From contig NZ_CP086120.1 of NCBI RefSeq assembly GCF_021216675.1, positions 1,116,001-1,180,000 of the forward strand: 64,000 bases of DNA. The letters run 5' to 3'. Within the stretch, counting starts at the first letter, position 1, and each line of letters opens with the position of its first letter. The DNA is from Streptomyces gobiensis (GTDB lineage Bacteria > Actinomycetota > Actinomycetes > Streptomycetales > Streptomycetaceae). A program made the position numbers and the translations under genes. The notes below the pieces were generated by a model. It ran no database searches, was not told the origin of the DNA, and was given only the letters and a program-made list of their open reading frames with translations. Below are positions 53,201 through 61,861 of this stretch, piece by piece.

Positions 53201-54481
53201 ATCACCTCGCCGGATGGCGCCGTCACCACCACGGTCGATGAGAACGGCTGGGCCCGCTTCGAGCCGATGAACACCGACCAGCTCCGCATCACCATCACCA
53301 GGACCGCTCCGCTGACCCTGCACAACCCGGTCGCCGGAGAGGAACTGCAACTCCCGGTCGGGCTCAACGAGGTGTACATCCCCGGGCTGGACGAGTTCCG
53401 GGTGCTGGCACCGAAGCCGACCGAGAAGTTCACTCTCGCCTGCGGCGAGGGTCCGCCGATCGCGATCGACGGAACGCTGCACGCCACCAAGGCGTCCGGC
53501 ATGGTAGGTGATCTGACCGGGCGTCGGCCCATCGACGTCGAGCTCTGCGCGGGCGACGAGAAGGGCGGCACCGTCCAGCTCGGCTCCGGCTCCCATGTGG
53601 TGGAGACGGGTGTTACCGGCCCGCTGGCCATCACCGATCTCACCCTCACCCGGGGCGGCGCAGCGCTGCGGGACGCGGGCGCCGGTCACCGTACGGTCAC
53701 TCCCGTCGACTGGTCCGGTGACTCCCGCTCGGTGGAGGTCGGCGACGGCGCGGCCTCGTATCTGCGCACCCATATGAGCGTCAACAAGGGCTGGGAAGCC
53801 ACCCTGGACGGTCAGAAGCTGACGCCGCTGCGGCTGGACGGCTGGCAGCAGGGCTTCCTGGTGCCCGAGGGCGCCAGCGGCGTGGTCAAGCTCGAGTACC
53901 GGCCCGCCAGTTGGTACAAGGGCGGGCTGATCGGGGCCGCCGTCGGTATCGCGGTGCTGCTCGCGCTCGCCTTCGTACGGCGCCGGGCGGGCACCCCGCT
54001 CGGCGAGGAAGAGCCCCCACCCGCGCCGGGCTGGGTGCTGGGCGCGGTCGTGCTCACCCTGGTGCTGGCGCTGGTCTCCGGTCCGTACGCGCTCATCGTG
54101 CCGGTGCTGGCACTGCTGGCCTGGTGGCGGCCCGGGCTTCTGGTGCCCATCGCGCTGGTGGGCATGGCGGGAGCCGGTATCGCGGCGGCGACCGCGGCGG
54201 GTTCGGGCTTCGCCGAGGGCGAGGGCGCGTTCGGTCACCCGGCGCAGGCGCTGGCGCTGCTCGCGCTGGCGGCGGCGCTGGTGACGGTGCCGGTACGGCG
54301 CGAGGAGGAGCCGGAGGAGGAGCCCGCGTCCGGGGGTCCGGCCCGGCCGCTGGTGACCGTACCGCCGGAGCCGGCGGGCCCCGGGCCCTCGGCGCCACTG
54401 CCGCAGGGCATCCCGGCACAGCCACAGCCACAGCAGCCACAGCCCATGCAGCCGCCCCCTTATGAGGAACCCACTCGATGA
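50201..54481 (+). CDS. AftD-type alpha-(1-3)-arabinofuranosyltransferase (DUF3367), giant membrane enzyme
   Basis: This encodes 1426 residues. The N-terminal ~430 residues contain about a dozen TM helices with GT-C type features (PMLPFYALADLL, YKFQPGLALALTLGLAH); DUF3367/AftD region follows; two discoidin/CBM-like modules (NAFDGNGDTAWAEG..., NLVDGDLTTAWIAGD...) lie extracellularly, and two to three TM helices close the protein before a Pro-rich tail. In mycobacteria AftD adds arabinofuranose to arabinan from decaprenyl donors. Here it probably builds a surface arabinan-like or other glycan. GTG 50201 has AGGGGG upstream. A low-complexity Ala/Asp run occurs near residue 860. It starts a six-gene coupled operon. 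Confidence 0.9.
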   Translation: MADSTLTMTPEQPRGRRWLVGFWAVVLVAFVIAAPGNMTFETKLGVATDPWKFLSDLGQLWSDRSGFGGIADQYIGYVFPMLPFYALADLLQVPVWLAERLWLSLVVTAAFWGALRLAERLRIGSPGTRLLGAAVYALWPTFTIIVGSTSAGALPGAVLPWVLLPLTSTVLSPRVAAARSALLIPLMGGVNAASTLAALLPVGLYILSRTGRRRRTLALWWTPGVILATLWWVVPLLLLGGYGEDFMPYVEQAWNTTSTMSAVEMLRGAGNWVAYLNFGEAWLPAGWLMATGLLTILGSALAAALGLAGLARRDMPERRWLMLTVITVTAIMLAGYAGALGAPFAEGVQGWLDGWLKPFRNIYKFQPGLALALTLGLAHLVSVLARRQGTRPLPGRRFVPALAAVLILPALVLPYANGDILQPGAFKELPKHWQQTAGWLEKNSPDTRALVVPATAHGVYTWGSPIDQPLHVLADSPWAQRDYVPFGTPGERRALDAVEQALLSGGEVPGLADFLGRAGLYNVVVRNDLDPDQIGYVPPQTVKRTLEASGYRKVKGFGPLTTGGRIPPNTPVEIQGFYPRLQSVEIYEPKDTPRPGQVELQRVADTAQISGGPEALLQLSADPLFRDRPAVLTGDNHPGLDTPKLRAVADGLRRADTRFGLVNNNTSYTYTREERNHSGSLQNPGEQPKQILPSQGSSHQTVATLRGAKSVTASSSGSWLFHLPQFDPVNAFDGNGDTAWAEGSAGDSKGQWIRIEFEKATDLRGAIDLTPLKSDGLRPAPTAVRIETDKGRADSTLQPSGETQRVRAPKGPAKWLKLTILDAQEARPGLTGAGFAEISIPKVQVTRLLSLPNDMGGSAADAADAADTADTTVVSLHRAADPGGLSPAAAENGLHRQFRTSGAGEYALTAKALAVPGNELDELLDKAAPGSRDRITAATESTSPTGTSLSARNLVDGDLTTAWIAGDKPVIHLKWPEKKEIDSLVLSRAGGISAQPAEVEITSPDGAVTTTVDENGWARFEPMNTDQLRITITRTAPLTLHNPVAGEELQLPVGLNEVYIPGLDEFRVLAPKPTEKFTLACGEGPPIAIDGTLHATKASGMVGDLTGRRPIDVELCAGDEKGGTVQLGSGSHVVETGVTGPLAITDLTLTRGGAALRDAGAGHRTVTPVDWSGDSRSVEVGDGAASYLRTHMSVNKGWEATLDGQKLTPLRLDGWQQGFLVPEGASGVVKLEYRPASWYKGGLIGAAVGIAVLLALAFVRRRAGTPLGEEEPPPAPGWVLGAVVLTLVLALVSGPYALIVPVLALLAWWRPGLLVPIALVGMAGAGIAAATAAGSGFAEGEGAFGHPAQALALLALAAALVTVPVRREEEPEEEPASGGPARPLVTVPPEPAGPGPSAPLPQGIPAQPQPQQPQPMQPPPYEEPTR

Positions 54482-55764
54482 CCGCACAGCGGATCCCGTT
54501 CCCGACCGTGGATGAGGTCACCCGGCACTGTCTGACCGACGATGAGCCGGAGACCGTCCATGTCGAGATCCATCTGCCGGGTCGGCTCGACCCCGGACGG
54601 CTGCGGAAAGCCGTCCGGGAAGCGCTGAGCCGCCATCCGCGGATTCTCATCCGGCAGGCAGCGGGCCGCTGGTGGCACCGGCGGTATGAGTGGGAACTGA
54701 CCGAGGAGCCGGACACCGAACCGGTCTCCTGGCCCGGCGGCACCCTGGAGGACGCCCGTCGCCGGGCCGTGACCGACAATCCGCCGCTGTCCGCTTCCCC
54801 GCCCATCCGGATCGAGGTGATCGAGCAGGGTGGTGGCTGTGTGCTGGTGGTCACCATGAACCACACCGCGCTGGACGGCCCGGCCTGTCTGCGCGTCCTG
54901 GCCACCGCCGCCGAGCTCTACGGCGGCGCGGACAACTCCCCCGCCCCCGCCCCGGTCCGCACGGGCGGGGGCGGCACCGCGCCGGAGCCACCGCCGGCCA
55001 ACTCCAACTGGGCCCGCCCGGCCCGTATCGCCACCAGCGGCCGGACCCGCGCGAGTGGCAACGGGATGCATATCGCCGATCTGCCGCTGCCCACCCGGCC
55101 CAAGGGCTCGCCCTACACCGTCAACGATCAACTCCTGGTCGCCACCTGCCTGATGGTCGGACGCTGGAACCGGGAGCACGGCCAGCGGGCCCACCCGGTC
55201 CGTATCACCATGCCCGTCGACGACCGACCCCGTACCGCCGAGATGCCCATCGGCAACGGCACCCGGCTCGTCGAAGTCACCTTCGGCACCGAGGAACGGG
55301 CCGCCGCCCGGGAACCAGCCGATCCCGCCGCCATCGAACGGATGCTGCGCGCCACCGCCGCCCGCACCCGGGCGCTGAAGGCGGCGCCCCGCCCCCAGCT
55401 CGGCTTCAGCGCCGCCCTGCTGACCGCACCAGTGCTGCCGGTGGGGATACGGGCCGCCTTCACCCGCGCCCTGCGCAACGCCGCGGGCCCCTGGGCGTCC
55501 ACCACCCTGCTGTCCAACATCGGCCGTGTCCCCTACCCGCTGGACTTCGGCGAAGCGGGCCGGGCCAGCGCCGTCTGGTTCTCCGCACCGGCCCGGATGC
55601 CGCGCGGGCTGTCCGTCACCACGGTCTCCACCGACGGCCGCCTCCAGCTCGCCCTGCGCTGGTCACACGCCCGCCTCGACGACACCGCGGGGAACCGCCT
55701 CGGCGAACTCTTCGCCGAATCCCTGGCCGCGACCGCCCTTACGGATACGGAGGCCGCCCCATGA
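54478..55764 (+). CDS. Condensation-fold (HxxxD) acyltransferase-like protein
   Basis: This 428-residue protein of the NRPS condensation/PapA5-like superfamily has active-site motif NHTALDG (His129, Asp133), in which the first His of HHxxxDG is replaced by Asn. It has a second helical/beta half with TMPVDDRPR. Such proteins transfer acyl groups between thioesters and hydroxyls. It overlaps aftD and the next methyltransferase by 4 nt each (ATGA), so it probably acylates the glycan or its lipid carrier. Confidence 0.85.
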   Translation: MTAQRIPFPTVDEVTRHCLTDDEPETVHVEIHLPGRLDPGRLRKAVREALSRHPRILIRQAAGRWWHRRYEWELTEEPDTEPVSWPGGTLEDARRRAVTDNPPLSASPPIRIEVIEQGGGCVLVVTMNHTALDGPACLRVLATAAELYGGADNSPAPAPVRTGGGGTAPEPPPANSNWARPARIATSGRTRASGNGMHIADLPLPTRPKGSPYTVNDQLLVATCLMVGRWNREHGQRAHPVRITMPVDDRPRTAEMPIGNGTRLVEVTFGTEERAAAREPADPAAIERMLRATAARTRALKAAPRPQLGFSAALLTAPVLPVGIRAAFTRALRNAAGPWASTTLLSNIGRVPYPLDFGEAGRASAVWFSAPARMPRGLSVTTVSTDGRLQLALRWSHARLDDTAGNRLGELFAESLAATALTDTEAAP

Positions 55765-56510
55765 CCGCGCAGTCCAGCACAACGCCGTCCAGCACAACGC
55801 CAGGCAGCCTTCAGCGGCTGTACGAGGACCCCGGCACCCCCGTCGCCTCCGGCCCCGACCGGTCCCGGCGCCAGGCCGCCATCCTGGCCGGGGCGCTGGG
55901 CAGCACACCGGGCACCATCCTCGACATCGGCTGTGGCGACGGCACCGCGGCCGCCACCGCCGCCCGGACACTCCGGGCACACCGCATCATCGGCGTCGAC
56001 TGGTCCCAGGACGCCCTGCGCCGGGCCAGCGAACACCTCACCGCCGTACGGGGTGAACTCACCGACCCGGGGCTGCCGTTCGCCACCGGATCGGCGGACG
56101 CCGTGCTGTTCAGCGAGGTCATCGAGCATCTGGTCGACCCCGACGCGGCCCTGGACGAGCTGCACCGGGTGCTGCGCCCCGGGGGCCATCTGCTCCTTTC
56201 CACCCCCAACCTCGCCGCCTGGTACAACCGCGGCCTGCTGCTGGCGGGCGTCCAGCCGGTCTTCTCCGAGGTCTCCCTGCGCGGCATCCACGGCCGCCCC
56301 GGTAAGCAGGTGGTCGGCCATCTCCGCCTCTACACCGCCCGGGCGCTGCGCTCCCTGCTCCCCGCCGCGGGCTTCGACATCGTGCGGATCACCGGAGCCC
56401 CGTATCACGATGTGCCCCGCCCGCTGCGCCCACTGGACCGGCTCGCCTGCCATACGCCGTCGCTCGCCTCGATTCTGCTGGTGCACGCGCGGCGACGGGA
56501 GGGCAGTTAG
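55761..56510 (+). CDS. Class I SAM-dependent methyltransferase
   Basis: The 249-residue enzyme has motif I ILDIGCGDGTAAATAA, acidic GVDWSQDA, and FSEVIEHLVDPDAALDELHRVLRPGGHLLLSTPN typical of ubiE-like methyltransferases acting on lipid or sugar intermediates. ATG 55761 overlaps the previous stop. It is part of the coupled glycan operon. Confidence 0.9.
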   Translation: MTAQSSTTPSSTTPGSLQRLYEDPGTPVASGPDRSRRQAAILAGALGSTPGTILDIGCGDGTAAATAARTLRAHRIIGVDWSQDALRRASEHLTAVRGELTDPGLPFATGSADAVLFSEVIEHLVDPDAALDELHRVLRPGGHLLLSTPNLAAWYNRGLLLAGVQPVFSEVSLRGIHGRPGKQVVGHLRLYTARALRSLLPAAGFDIVRITGAPYHDVPRPLRPLDRLACHTPSLASILLVHARRREGS

Positions 56511-56512
56511 CC

Positions 56513-57454
56513 GTGTGGTGGGGTGTCGCCGCGGCGCTACTGGCCAACCTTCTCTTCAGCGCCGGCTTCGTCATCGAGAAGCGGGCGCTGTCCCGGCTGC
56601 CGCCGCTGTCCGCCGCCCGCCCCACCCAAGTCCTCGTTCATCTGCTGCGCAGCCCCCTGTGGATCGTCGGCGCCGCCTCGCTCGGCCTGGGCTTCCTGGC
56701 CCAGCTCGCCGTCTACCGCACCCTGCCGCTGGTCGCCGCCCAGGGCCTGTTCGTCACCGGCCTGGTGATGCTGCTCCTCCTCTCCTCGCTCTTCCTCGGT
56801 GAACAGCCCACCGGCCGCGAACGCCAGAGCATGATCGCGATCCTGATCGCGCTGGTGATGATTGTCTTCTCGCTGCGCGGCAGCCCCGAAACCATCAGCC
56901 GGCTCGCCCCGACCCCCACCCTGCTGACCATCTGTCTCCCCGCCCTCGTCACCGGGCTCGGGCTGTTCGTCTCCGCCGAGCGCCGTGCCCGCCGCCGCCA
57001 CCGGATGCCCACCGCCGGGGTCCCTTACGGCGTCGCCGTCGGCTTCCTCTACGGCGTCAGCTCGCTCGCCATCAAGGGCGTCGCGGGCCTGCTCGACACC
57101 GCCGAGCCCGGCGGCTCGGCGACCGCCATACTCAGCTCGCCCTACCCCTACATCCTGATGTTCACCGGCTCCACCGGGCTGGTGCTCTCGCAGACCGCGC
57201 TGCAACGCTGCCGCGCCTCGCTGATCGTGCCGGTCTGTACGACCATCACCTTTCTCTTCACCGTCGCGGCCGGCACCGTCGCCTTCGCCGAGCCACTGCC
57301 GGAGGAGCCGCTGCGGCTCGCCCTGCGCCTTGGCGGCTCACTGCTCGCCGTATCGGTACTGCTCGCCCTGCCCCGCCATGACGAGCTGCCCGCCACACCC
57401 GACCCATCCCCCAGCACGGAAGGCACCCGCCATGTCACCCGCCATATCACCTGA
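56513..57454 (+). CDS. EamA/DMT-type membrane transporter
   Basis: This 313-residue polytopic protein has about 9-10 TM helices (MWWGVAAALLANLLFSAGFVIEKRAL; LFVTGLVMLLLLSSLFLGEQ) in the DMT superfamily, related to small-molecule exporters and to lipid-carrier flippases of the ArnE/EmrE type. It begins 2 nt after the methyltransferase stop and overlaps the Trm112-like gene by 23 nt. It may move a glycan precursor or an activated sugar/lipid across the membrane. Confidence 0.87.
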   Translation: MWWGVAAALLANLLFSAGFVIEKRALSRLPPLSAARPTQVLVHLLRSPLWIVGAASLGLGFLAQLAVYRTLPLVAAQGLFVTGLVMLLLLSSLFLGEQPTGRERQSMIAILIALVMIVFSLRGSPETISRLAPTPTLLTICLPALVTGLGLFVSAERRARRRHRMPTAGVPYGVAVGFLYGVSSLAIKGVAGLLDTAEPGGSATAILSSPYPYILMFTGSTGLVLSQTALQRCRASLIVPVCTTITFLFTVAAGTVAFAEPLPEEPLRLALRLGGSLLAVSVLLALPRHDELPATPDPSPSTEGTRHVTRHIT

Positions 57455-57656
57455 CGACGAACTCCTGCGCATCCTGGTCTGCCCCATAGACAAGGGACCG
57501 CTCACCCTCCTCACCCCCGAGGACGCCCTCTACAACCCCCGGCTGCGCCGCCGCTACCCGATCGTGGACGGCATCCCCCAGCTTCTGCCCTCTTCCGGTG
57601 AACCAGTCAGCGAGGAGGAGCACCAGAGGTTCAGCGAGCGAGTCGGTACGCCATGA
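57432..57656 (+). CDS. Trm112-like (UPF0434) small protein
   Basis: This 74-residue protein has the Trm112 core LLRILVCPIDKGPLTLL...NPRLRRRYPIVDGIPQLL. Only one Cys (CP) of the usual zinc set is present. Trm112 proteins activate SAM methyltransferases by forming obligate dimers; with three methyltransferases nearby it is a likely partner. It overlaps the DMT gene by 23 nt and the FkbM gene by 4 nt. Confidence 0.87.
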   Translation: MSPAISPDDELLRILVCPIDKGPLTLLTPEDALYNPRLRRRYPIVDGIPQLLPSSGEPVSEEEHQRFSERVGTP

Positions 57657-58399
57657 CCCTGGCCGCCCGGCTCGGCCCCCGGCTGCCGCCCCGGCTGGTG
57701 ACGGGGGCCGCCTCGCTCATCTATCCGCGCTTCGAGCCGGAGTTACGGCGCCTGGCCGACTTCTGCCCGCCCGGCGGTACGGCCGTCGACATCGGCGGCT
57801 GGTACGGGCCCTGGACCCGGCGGCTCGCCCGCCGCGCGGACCGGGTGGTCACCGTAGAGCCGGTACCGCATCTGGCCCAGTTACTGCGGGCGACCACACC
57901 GCCGAACGTCGAGGTACACCACGCCGCCGCGGGCGACCACGCCGGCACCGCCACGCTGTGGCTTCCGCCGGACGGGCGGGGTGACCGTGGCGTGTCGTCA
58001 CTGGTCCGCCGGGACGGGGTACACGGGACCCCGCTCGAGGTCCCGTCCCTCACCCTCGACAGCCTCGGCCTCACCGATGTCACCCTGCTCAAGATCGACG
58101 TGGACGGCAGCGAGCTCGCCGTTCTGCACGGCGCCGAGGCCACGATCCGGCGGTGCCGGCCCGCCCTCTTCATCGAGCTGGAAACCCGCATCCAGCCGCT
58201 GGCCCCGGTCCTGGACCTGCTGTCCGCCCACGGCTACACGGGCTGGGTCCTCCCAGCCCGCGACTGGGTCCCGCTGGCGGCCTTCGACCTGGCCGCCCAC
58301 CAGCGCCGCACCGCCCACGTAGCCGACCACGGCCTCCTCCGCCGCTCCCTGGCCCCCCACCGCCGCTACATAAACTCCGCCCTCTTCCTCTCCTCTTAA
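57653..58399 (+). CDS. FkbM-family methyltransferase
   Basis: The 248-residue enzyme has AVDIGGWYGPWTRRLA motif I and DVTLLKIDVDGSELAVLHGAE, the FkbM signature. These O-methylate sugars or polyketides. It is the last gene of the coupled operon; its ATG overlaps the Trm112-like stop (ATGA). Probably O-methylates the glycan. Confidence 0.88.
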   Translation: MTLAARLGPRLPPRLVTGAASLIYPRFEPELRRLADFCPPGGTAVDIGGWYGPWTRRLARRADRVVTVEPVPHLAQLLRATTPPNVEVHHAAAGDHAGTATLWLPPDGRGDRGVSSLVRRDGVHGTPLEVPSLTLDSLGLTDVTLLKIDVDGSELAVLHGAEATIRRCRPALFIELETRIQPLAPVLDLLSAHGYTGWVLPARDWVPLAAFDLAAHQRRTAHVADHGLLRRSLAPHRRYINSALFLSS

Positions 58400-59135
58400 C
58401 GGCGCCCTCGCATTGTTCGGCCCCAGGGGGCCTCACAAGCTTCGACCCCCTGCGCCGGACTCCGTCCGTCGGGTGGTGGCTGAGCGCCGTTGCTGTCGGT
58501 GGGGATTCCCCTAACCCGGCCCCTTCCCGAAACTGTGGGCTGCCGCCCCCAGACCCCACCCCCGTTGTGGGCACTCGCAGCCCCGCGAGGGGCTGTGGGT
58601 GGGCACAACACCCGGCCACCGGCCCGCACCGAGCCAACCCCGGGGGCCCCGGGGCGAAGCCCCGGTTTCCGGGAAGGGGCGGGATACGGGGACACCCACC
58701 CACGGCACCCCCGCCGCCGGGGGCGAAGCCCCGCCACGCGGCGCAGCCGCATATCGGTACAGCCGGGAAGGGGCGGGAATTGGGGAAACCTACCCAGGCA
58801 CCCCCGCAGCCGGGCGGAGCCCCGCCACGCGGCGGAGCCGCATAGTCGGTACAGCCGGGAAGGCGGGGGCGCCTCCACGGCGCCCGGGCACCAAGCCCGG
58901 CCGCACGGCGGAGCCGCAATCGGTACAGCGGAAGGGCCGGGATCGGGGAAACCCACCCCGGCACCCGGGGCGCAAGCCCCGCACGGGGCGCAGCCGCAAA
59001 CCGGCACAGCCGGGAAGGGGGGCCCAGCCACGGCACCCCGCAGCCGAGAAGGGCGCCCGCAGGCAGAGCCGCAGGCCGGTGCAGGCTGGGCGGCAAGCCA
59101 CCAACCGCGGCAGGCCAGCTGGCTAGGGTAGGCGC
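58400..59135. repeat. Dispersed repeat copy R7 with ~80-bp tandem array
   Basis: A core (58562-58611, with GTTGTGGGCAC...GGGCACAACAC) and GCGAAGCCCCGGTTTCCGGGAAGGGGCGGGATACGGG flank are followed by five degenerate tandem units anchored at GCGCAGCCGCA/GCGGAGCCGCA at 58741, 58832, 58908, 58988 and 59063, each with a downstream (A)TCGGTACAGCCGGGAAGGGGCGGG-like segment. Period 75-91 nt. It fills the 736-nt gap with no ORF. Confidence 0.85.
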
Positions 59136-59573
59136 ATGGCGATCCGTACCGCACTGGTGCCCCTGTCGGAGATCTTCCCGCTCCGCTGGACCATGCTGCG
59201 CCCAGACCGGCCCCCCGAGTCGGCCAAGTTCCCCGAGGACACCGCCCCCGCCGCCTTCCACATCGCGGCATACGACGACACCAACGCCGACACCAACACC
59301 GTGCTGAGCTGCGGCAGCTTCTACCTGGAAGGCACCACATGCCGCATCCGCGGCATGGCCACCGCCGCCGGCGCTCGCGGCCAGGGCTACGGCGCCGCCG
59401 TACTGGACGCCGGAACCGCCGAGGCGATCGCCCGGGGCGCCAAGGTGATGTGGTGCAACGGCCGCACCGAAGCCCGTGGCTTCTATGAGCGCCACGGCTA
59501 CACCGCCCACGGCGAGGAGTTCATGATCGAGGACGTCGGCCCGCACTATGTCCTCGTCCGCGAGCTCAGCTGA
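59136..59573 (+). CDS. GNAT acetyltransferase
   Basis: This 145-residue protein has the acetyl-CoA site GARGQGYGAAVLDAG (R/Q-x-x-G-x-G/A) and the closing FYERHGYTAHG segment of GNAT enzymes. It probably acetylates an amine. Substrate unknown. It begins right after the repeat array. Confidence 0.9.
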   Translation: MAIRTALVPLSEIFPLRWTMLRPDRPPESAKFPEDTAPAAFHIAAYDDTNADTNTVLSCGSFYLEGTTCRIRGMATAAGARGQGYGAAVLDAGTAEAIARGAKVMWCNGRTEARGFYERHGYTAHGEEFMIEDVGPHYVLVRELS

Positions 59574-59626
59574 CGCCGCTGACGTCCCGGCGTGCGAAGC
59601 GCCGCCCCGCGCCGGACGATGGATGT

Positions 59627-59914
59627 GTGGACGTCACCATCGAGGACAACGCGCCAGCAGCCCGCTTCGAAGCGTACGAGGGCGATGATCTCGTGGGCTT
59701 CGCGACATACACCCGCAAAGCGGGCGTGGTGGTCTACCAGCACACCGAAGTGGAACCGGAGTACCGACGCCAGGGCATCGGGGGCGCCCTCGTCCGCGCC
59801 GCTCTCGACGACGCCCGACAGCGGGGGCTGCGCGTACGGGCGCTGTGCCCGTTTGTCTCCAGCTGGATGGACCGGCACCCGGAGTATCGGGACCTCGGCG
59901 CCCAGGAGGAGTGA
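59627..59914 (+). CDS. Small GNAT-fold acetyltransferase (YjdJ-like)
   Basis: This 95-residue protein has the GNAT core VVYQHTEVEPEYRRQGIGGALVRAALDDARQRGLRVRALCPFVSSWM with the acetyl-CoA loop RRQGIG. It is compact as in the NATs that lack the first half. GTG 59627. Its stop is 38 nt from dnaG on the same strand. Confidence 0.88.
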   Translation: MDVTIEDNAPAARFEAYEGDDLVGFATYTRKAGVVVYQHTEVEPEYRRQGIGGALVRAALDDARQRGLRVRALCPFVSSWMDRHPEYRDLGAQEE

Positions 59915-59952
59915 CCGTCGGCGGTGTCACCGCCTCCCCGTACACTTCTGGC

Positions 59953-61854
59953 GTGGCGGGCAGGATCAATGACGAGGACGTGAAGGCGGTACGGGACGCG
60001 GTCCCGATCGACGCCGTCGTCTCGGAGTACCTCCAGCTGCGCAACGCGGGGGGCGGCAATCTCAAGGGGCTGTGCCCCTTTCACGATGAGAAGTCCCCCT
60101 CCTTCCACGTCAGCCCGAGCAAGGGCTTCTACCACTGCTTCGGCTGCCAGGAGGGCGGAGACACCCTCGACTTCGTGATGAAGGTCGACCACCTCTCCTT
60201 CTCCGAGGCAGTCGAGCGGCTGGCCGCCCAGGCCGGGATCACCCTGCGCTACGAGGAGGGCGGCTACGGCCGCGCCAGCCAGCAGGGCGAGCGGACCCGG
60301 CTGGTCGAGGCCCACAAGACCGCCGCCGAGTTCTACACCGAGCAGCTGGACAGCCCCGAGGCCGAGATCGGCCGGAGGTTCCTCGGCGAGCGAGGCTTCG
60401 ACCAAGCCGCCGCCCAGCACTTCGGGGTCGGCTACGCCCCGGCGGGCTGGGACCATCTCACCCGGTTTCTGCGCGGCCGTGGCTTCACCGACAAGGAGCT
60501 GATCCTCTCCGGTCTCTCCCAGGACGGCCGCCGCGGTCCGATCGACCGCTTCCGCGGTCGGCTGATGTGGCCGATCCGGGACATCACCGGGGAGGTCGTC
60601 GGCTTCGGCGCCCGCAAGCTGCGCGAGGACGACAACGGTCCGAAGTACCTGAACACTCCCGAGACGCCGATCTACAAGAAGTCCCACGTCCTGTACGGCA
60701 TCGATCTCGCCAAGAAGTCCATCGCCAAGGAAGGGCGCGCGGTGGTCGTCGAGGGCTATACGGATGTGATGGCCTGCCATCTCTCCGGGGTCACCACGGC
60801 CATCGCCACCTCCGGTACGGCCTTCGGCGAGGGGCACATCAAGATCCTCCGTCGCCTGCTGATGGACAACTCCCGCTCGGAGGTCGTCTTCACCTTCGAC
60901 GGTGACGCCGCCGGGCAGAAGGCCGCGCTGCGCGCCTTCGAAGACGACCAGAAGTTCGCGGCACGTACCTCAATCGCTGTCAGCCCGGGCGGCATGGACC
61001 CCTGTGAGCTGCGGCTCGCCAAGGGGGACGAGGCGGTGCGGGAGCTCATCGAAGGCCGCTCGCGGCTCTTCGAGTTCGCCCTGCGCTCGGTTGTCGACCA
61101 GCACGATCTGGATACCGCCGAGGGCCGGTCGGCCGCGCTGGAGGCGGCCGCGCCGATTGTGGCGCAGATCAAGGACGGCTCCCTCCAGCATGAGTACGCG
61201 GTGCGGCTGGCTGGACTGCTCGGCATTCTCGACACCCAGTTCGTGGTGCGCCGCGTCGGCCAGCTCGCCCGCTGGAAGCGGGAGGGCGGGCGCCGTGGCA
61301 ACGCACCGCAGCCGCCCGCGCGGCCCAGCACCACCCCACCCACCGCGGCCGTCGGCGCCAGCGGCCCGGCGCTGCATCTGCGCAGCCCGGCGCAGCTGGT
61401 CGAGCGGGAGCTGCTGAAGCTCGCGCTGCAGTGCCCGCAGCTCGTTTCTCCGGCCTTCGACGCCTACGGTGCCGATGAGTTCACCGCGCCGCCCTATGCG
61501 ATGGTGCGCCGCGTCATCGAGGCGGCGGGCGGCACGGCCGCCGCCGACGGCGACTACCTCCCCCGGGTACGGGAGGCGGCGCCCGACGACGCCGTACGGA
61601 AGCTCATCACCGAGCTGACCGTCGAATCGCTGCGCAATCCGGGCGGTGGCGAGCCCGATGAGGCCTATGCGGGTGAGCAGTTGGTGGCCGTGCGGCTCGC
61701 CGCGGCCAGGGCACGGGTGGCAGAGCTTGAGTCCGCCGCCCGGCGGTTGGACGCGCAGGGCGCGCATGAGCAGTCGGCGGCGGTCTGGCAGGAGTTGTGG
61801 GTCCTGCAGCAGTACGCCACGGCTCTGCGGGAGCGCGGGGCAGCCGCGCTTTAG
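59953..61854 (+). CDS. dnaG: DNA primase
   Basis: The 633-residue DnaG has N-terminal zinc ribbon CPFH...YHCFGC (Cys41, His44, Cys62, Cys65), a Toprim core with VVVEGYTDVMACH, SGTAF and FDGDAAGQKAA, and a C-terminal helicase-binding helical domain. It makes RNA primers for replication. GTG 59953 gives VAGRINDEDV, the conserved start. No macromolecular-synthesis operon rpsU is adjacent, as normal in Streptomyces. Confidence 0.97.
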   Translation: MAGRINDEDVKAVRDAVPIDAVVSEYLQLRNAGGGNLKGLCPFHDEKSPSFHVSPSKGFYHCFGCQEGGDTLDFVMKVDHLSFSEAVERLAAQAGITLRYEEGGYGRASQQGERTRLVEAHKTAAEFYTEQLDSPEAEIGRRFLGERGFDQAAAQHFGVGYAPAGWDHLTRFLRGRGFTDKELILSGLSQDGRRGPIDRFRGRLMWPIRDITGEVVGFGARKLREDDNGPKYLNTPETPIYKKSHVLYGIDLAKKSIAKEGRAVVVEGYTDVMACHLSGVTTAIATSGTAFGEGHIKILRRLLMDNSRSEVVFTFDGDAAGQKAALRAFEDDQKFAARTSIAVSPGGMDPCELRLAKGDEAVRELIEGRSRLFEFALRSVVDQHDLDTAEGRSAALEAAAPIVAQIKDGSLQHEYAVRLAGLLGILDTQFVVRRVGQLARWKREGGRRGNAPQPPARPSTTPPTAAVGASGPALHLRSPAQLVERELLKLALQCPQLVSPAFDAYGADEFTAPPYAMVRRVIEAAGGTAAADGDYLPRVREAAPDDAVRKLITELTVESLRNPGGGEPDEAYAGEQLVAVRLAAARARVAELESAARRLDAQGAHEQSAAVWQELWVLQQYATALRERGAAAL

Positions 61855-61861
61855 CGGGCTC

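Noticed and set aside
52133..54487. 784-residue minus-strand frame opposite the aftD-like gene
   Set aside because: Arg/Gly/Leu-rich shadow with no recognisable motif; the sense frame has clear domains.
58697..59100. CRISPR-like array
   Set aside because: Units are contiguous and degenerate with no unique spacers and no cas genes nearby.
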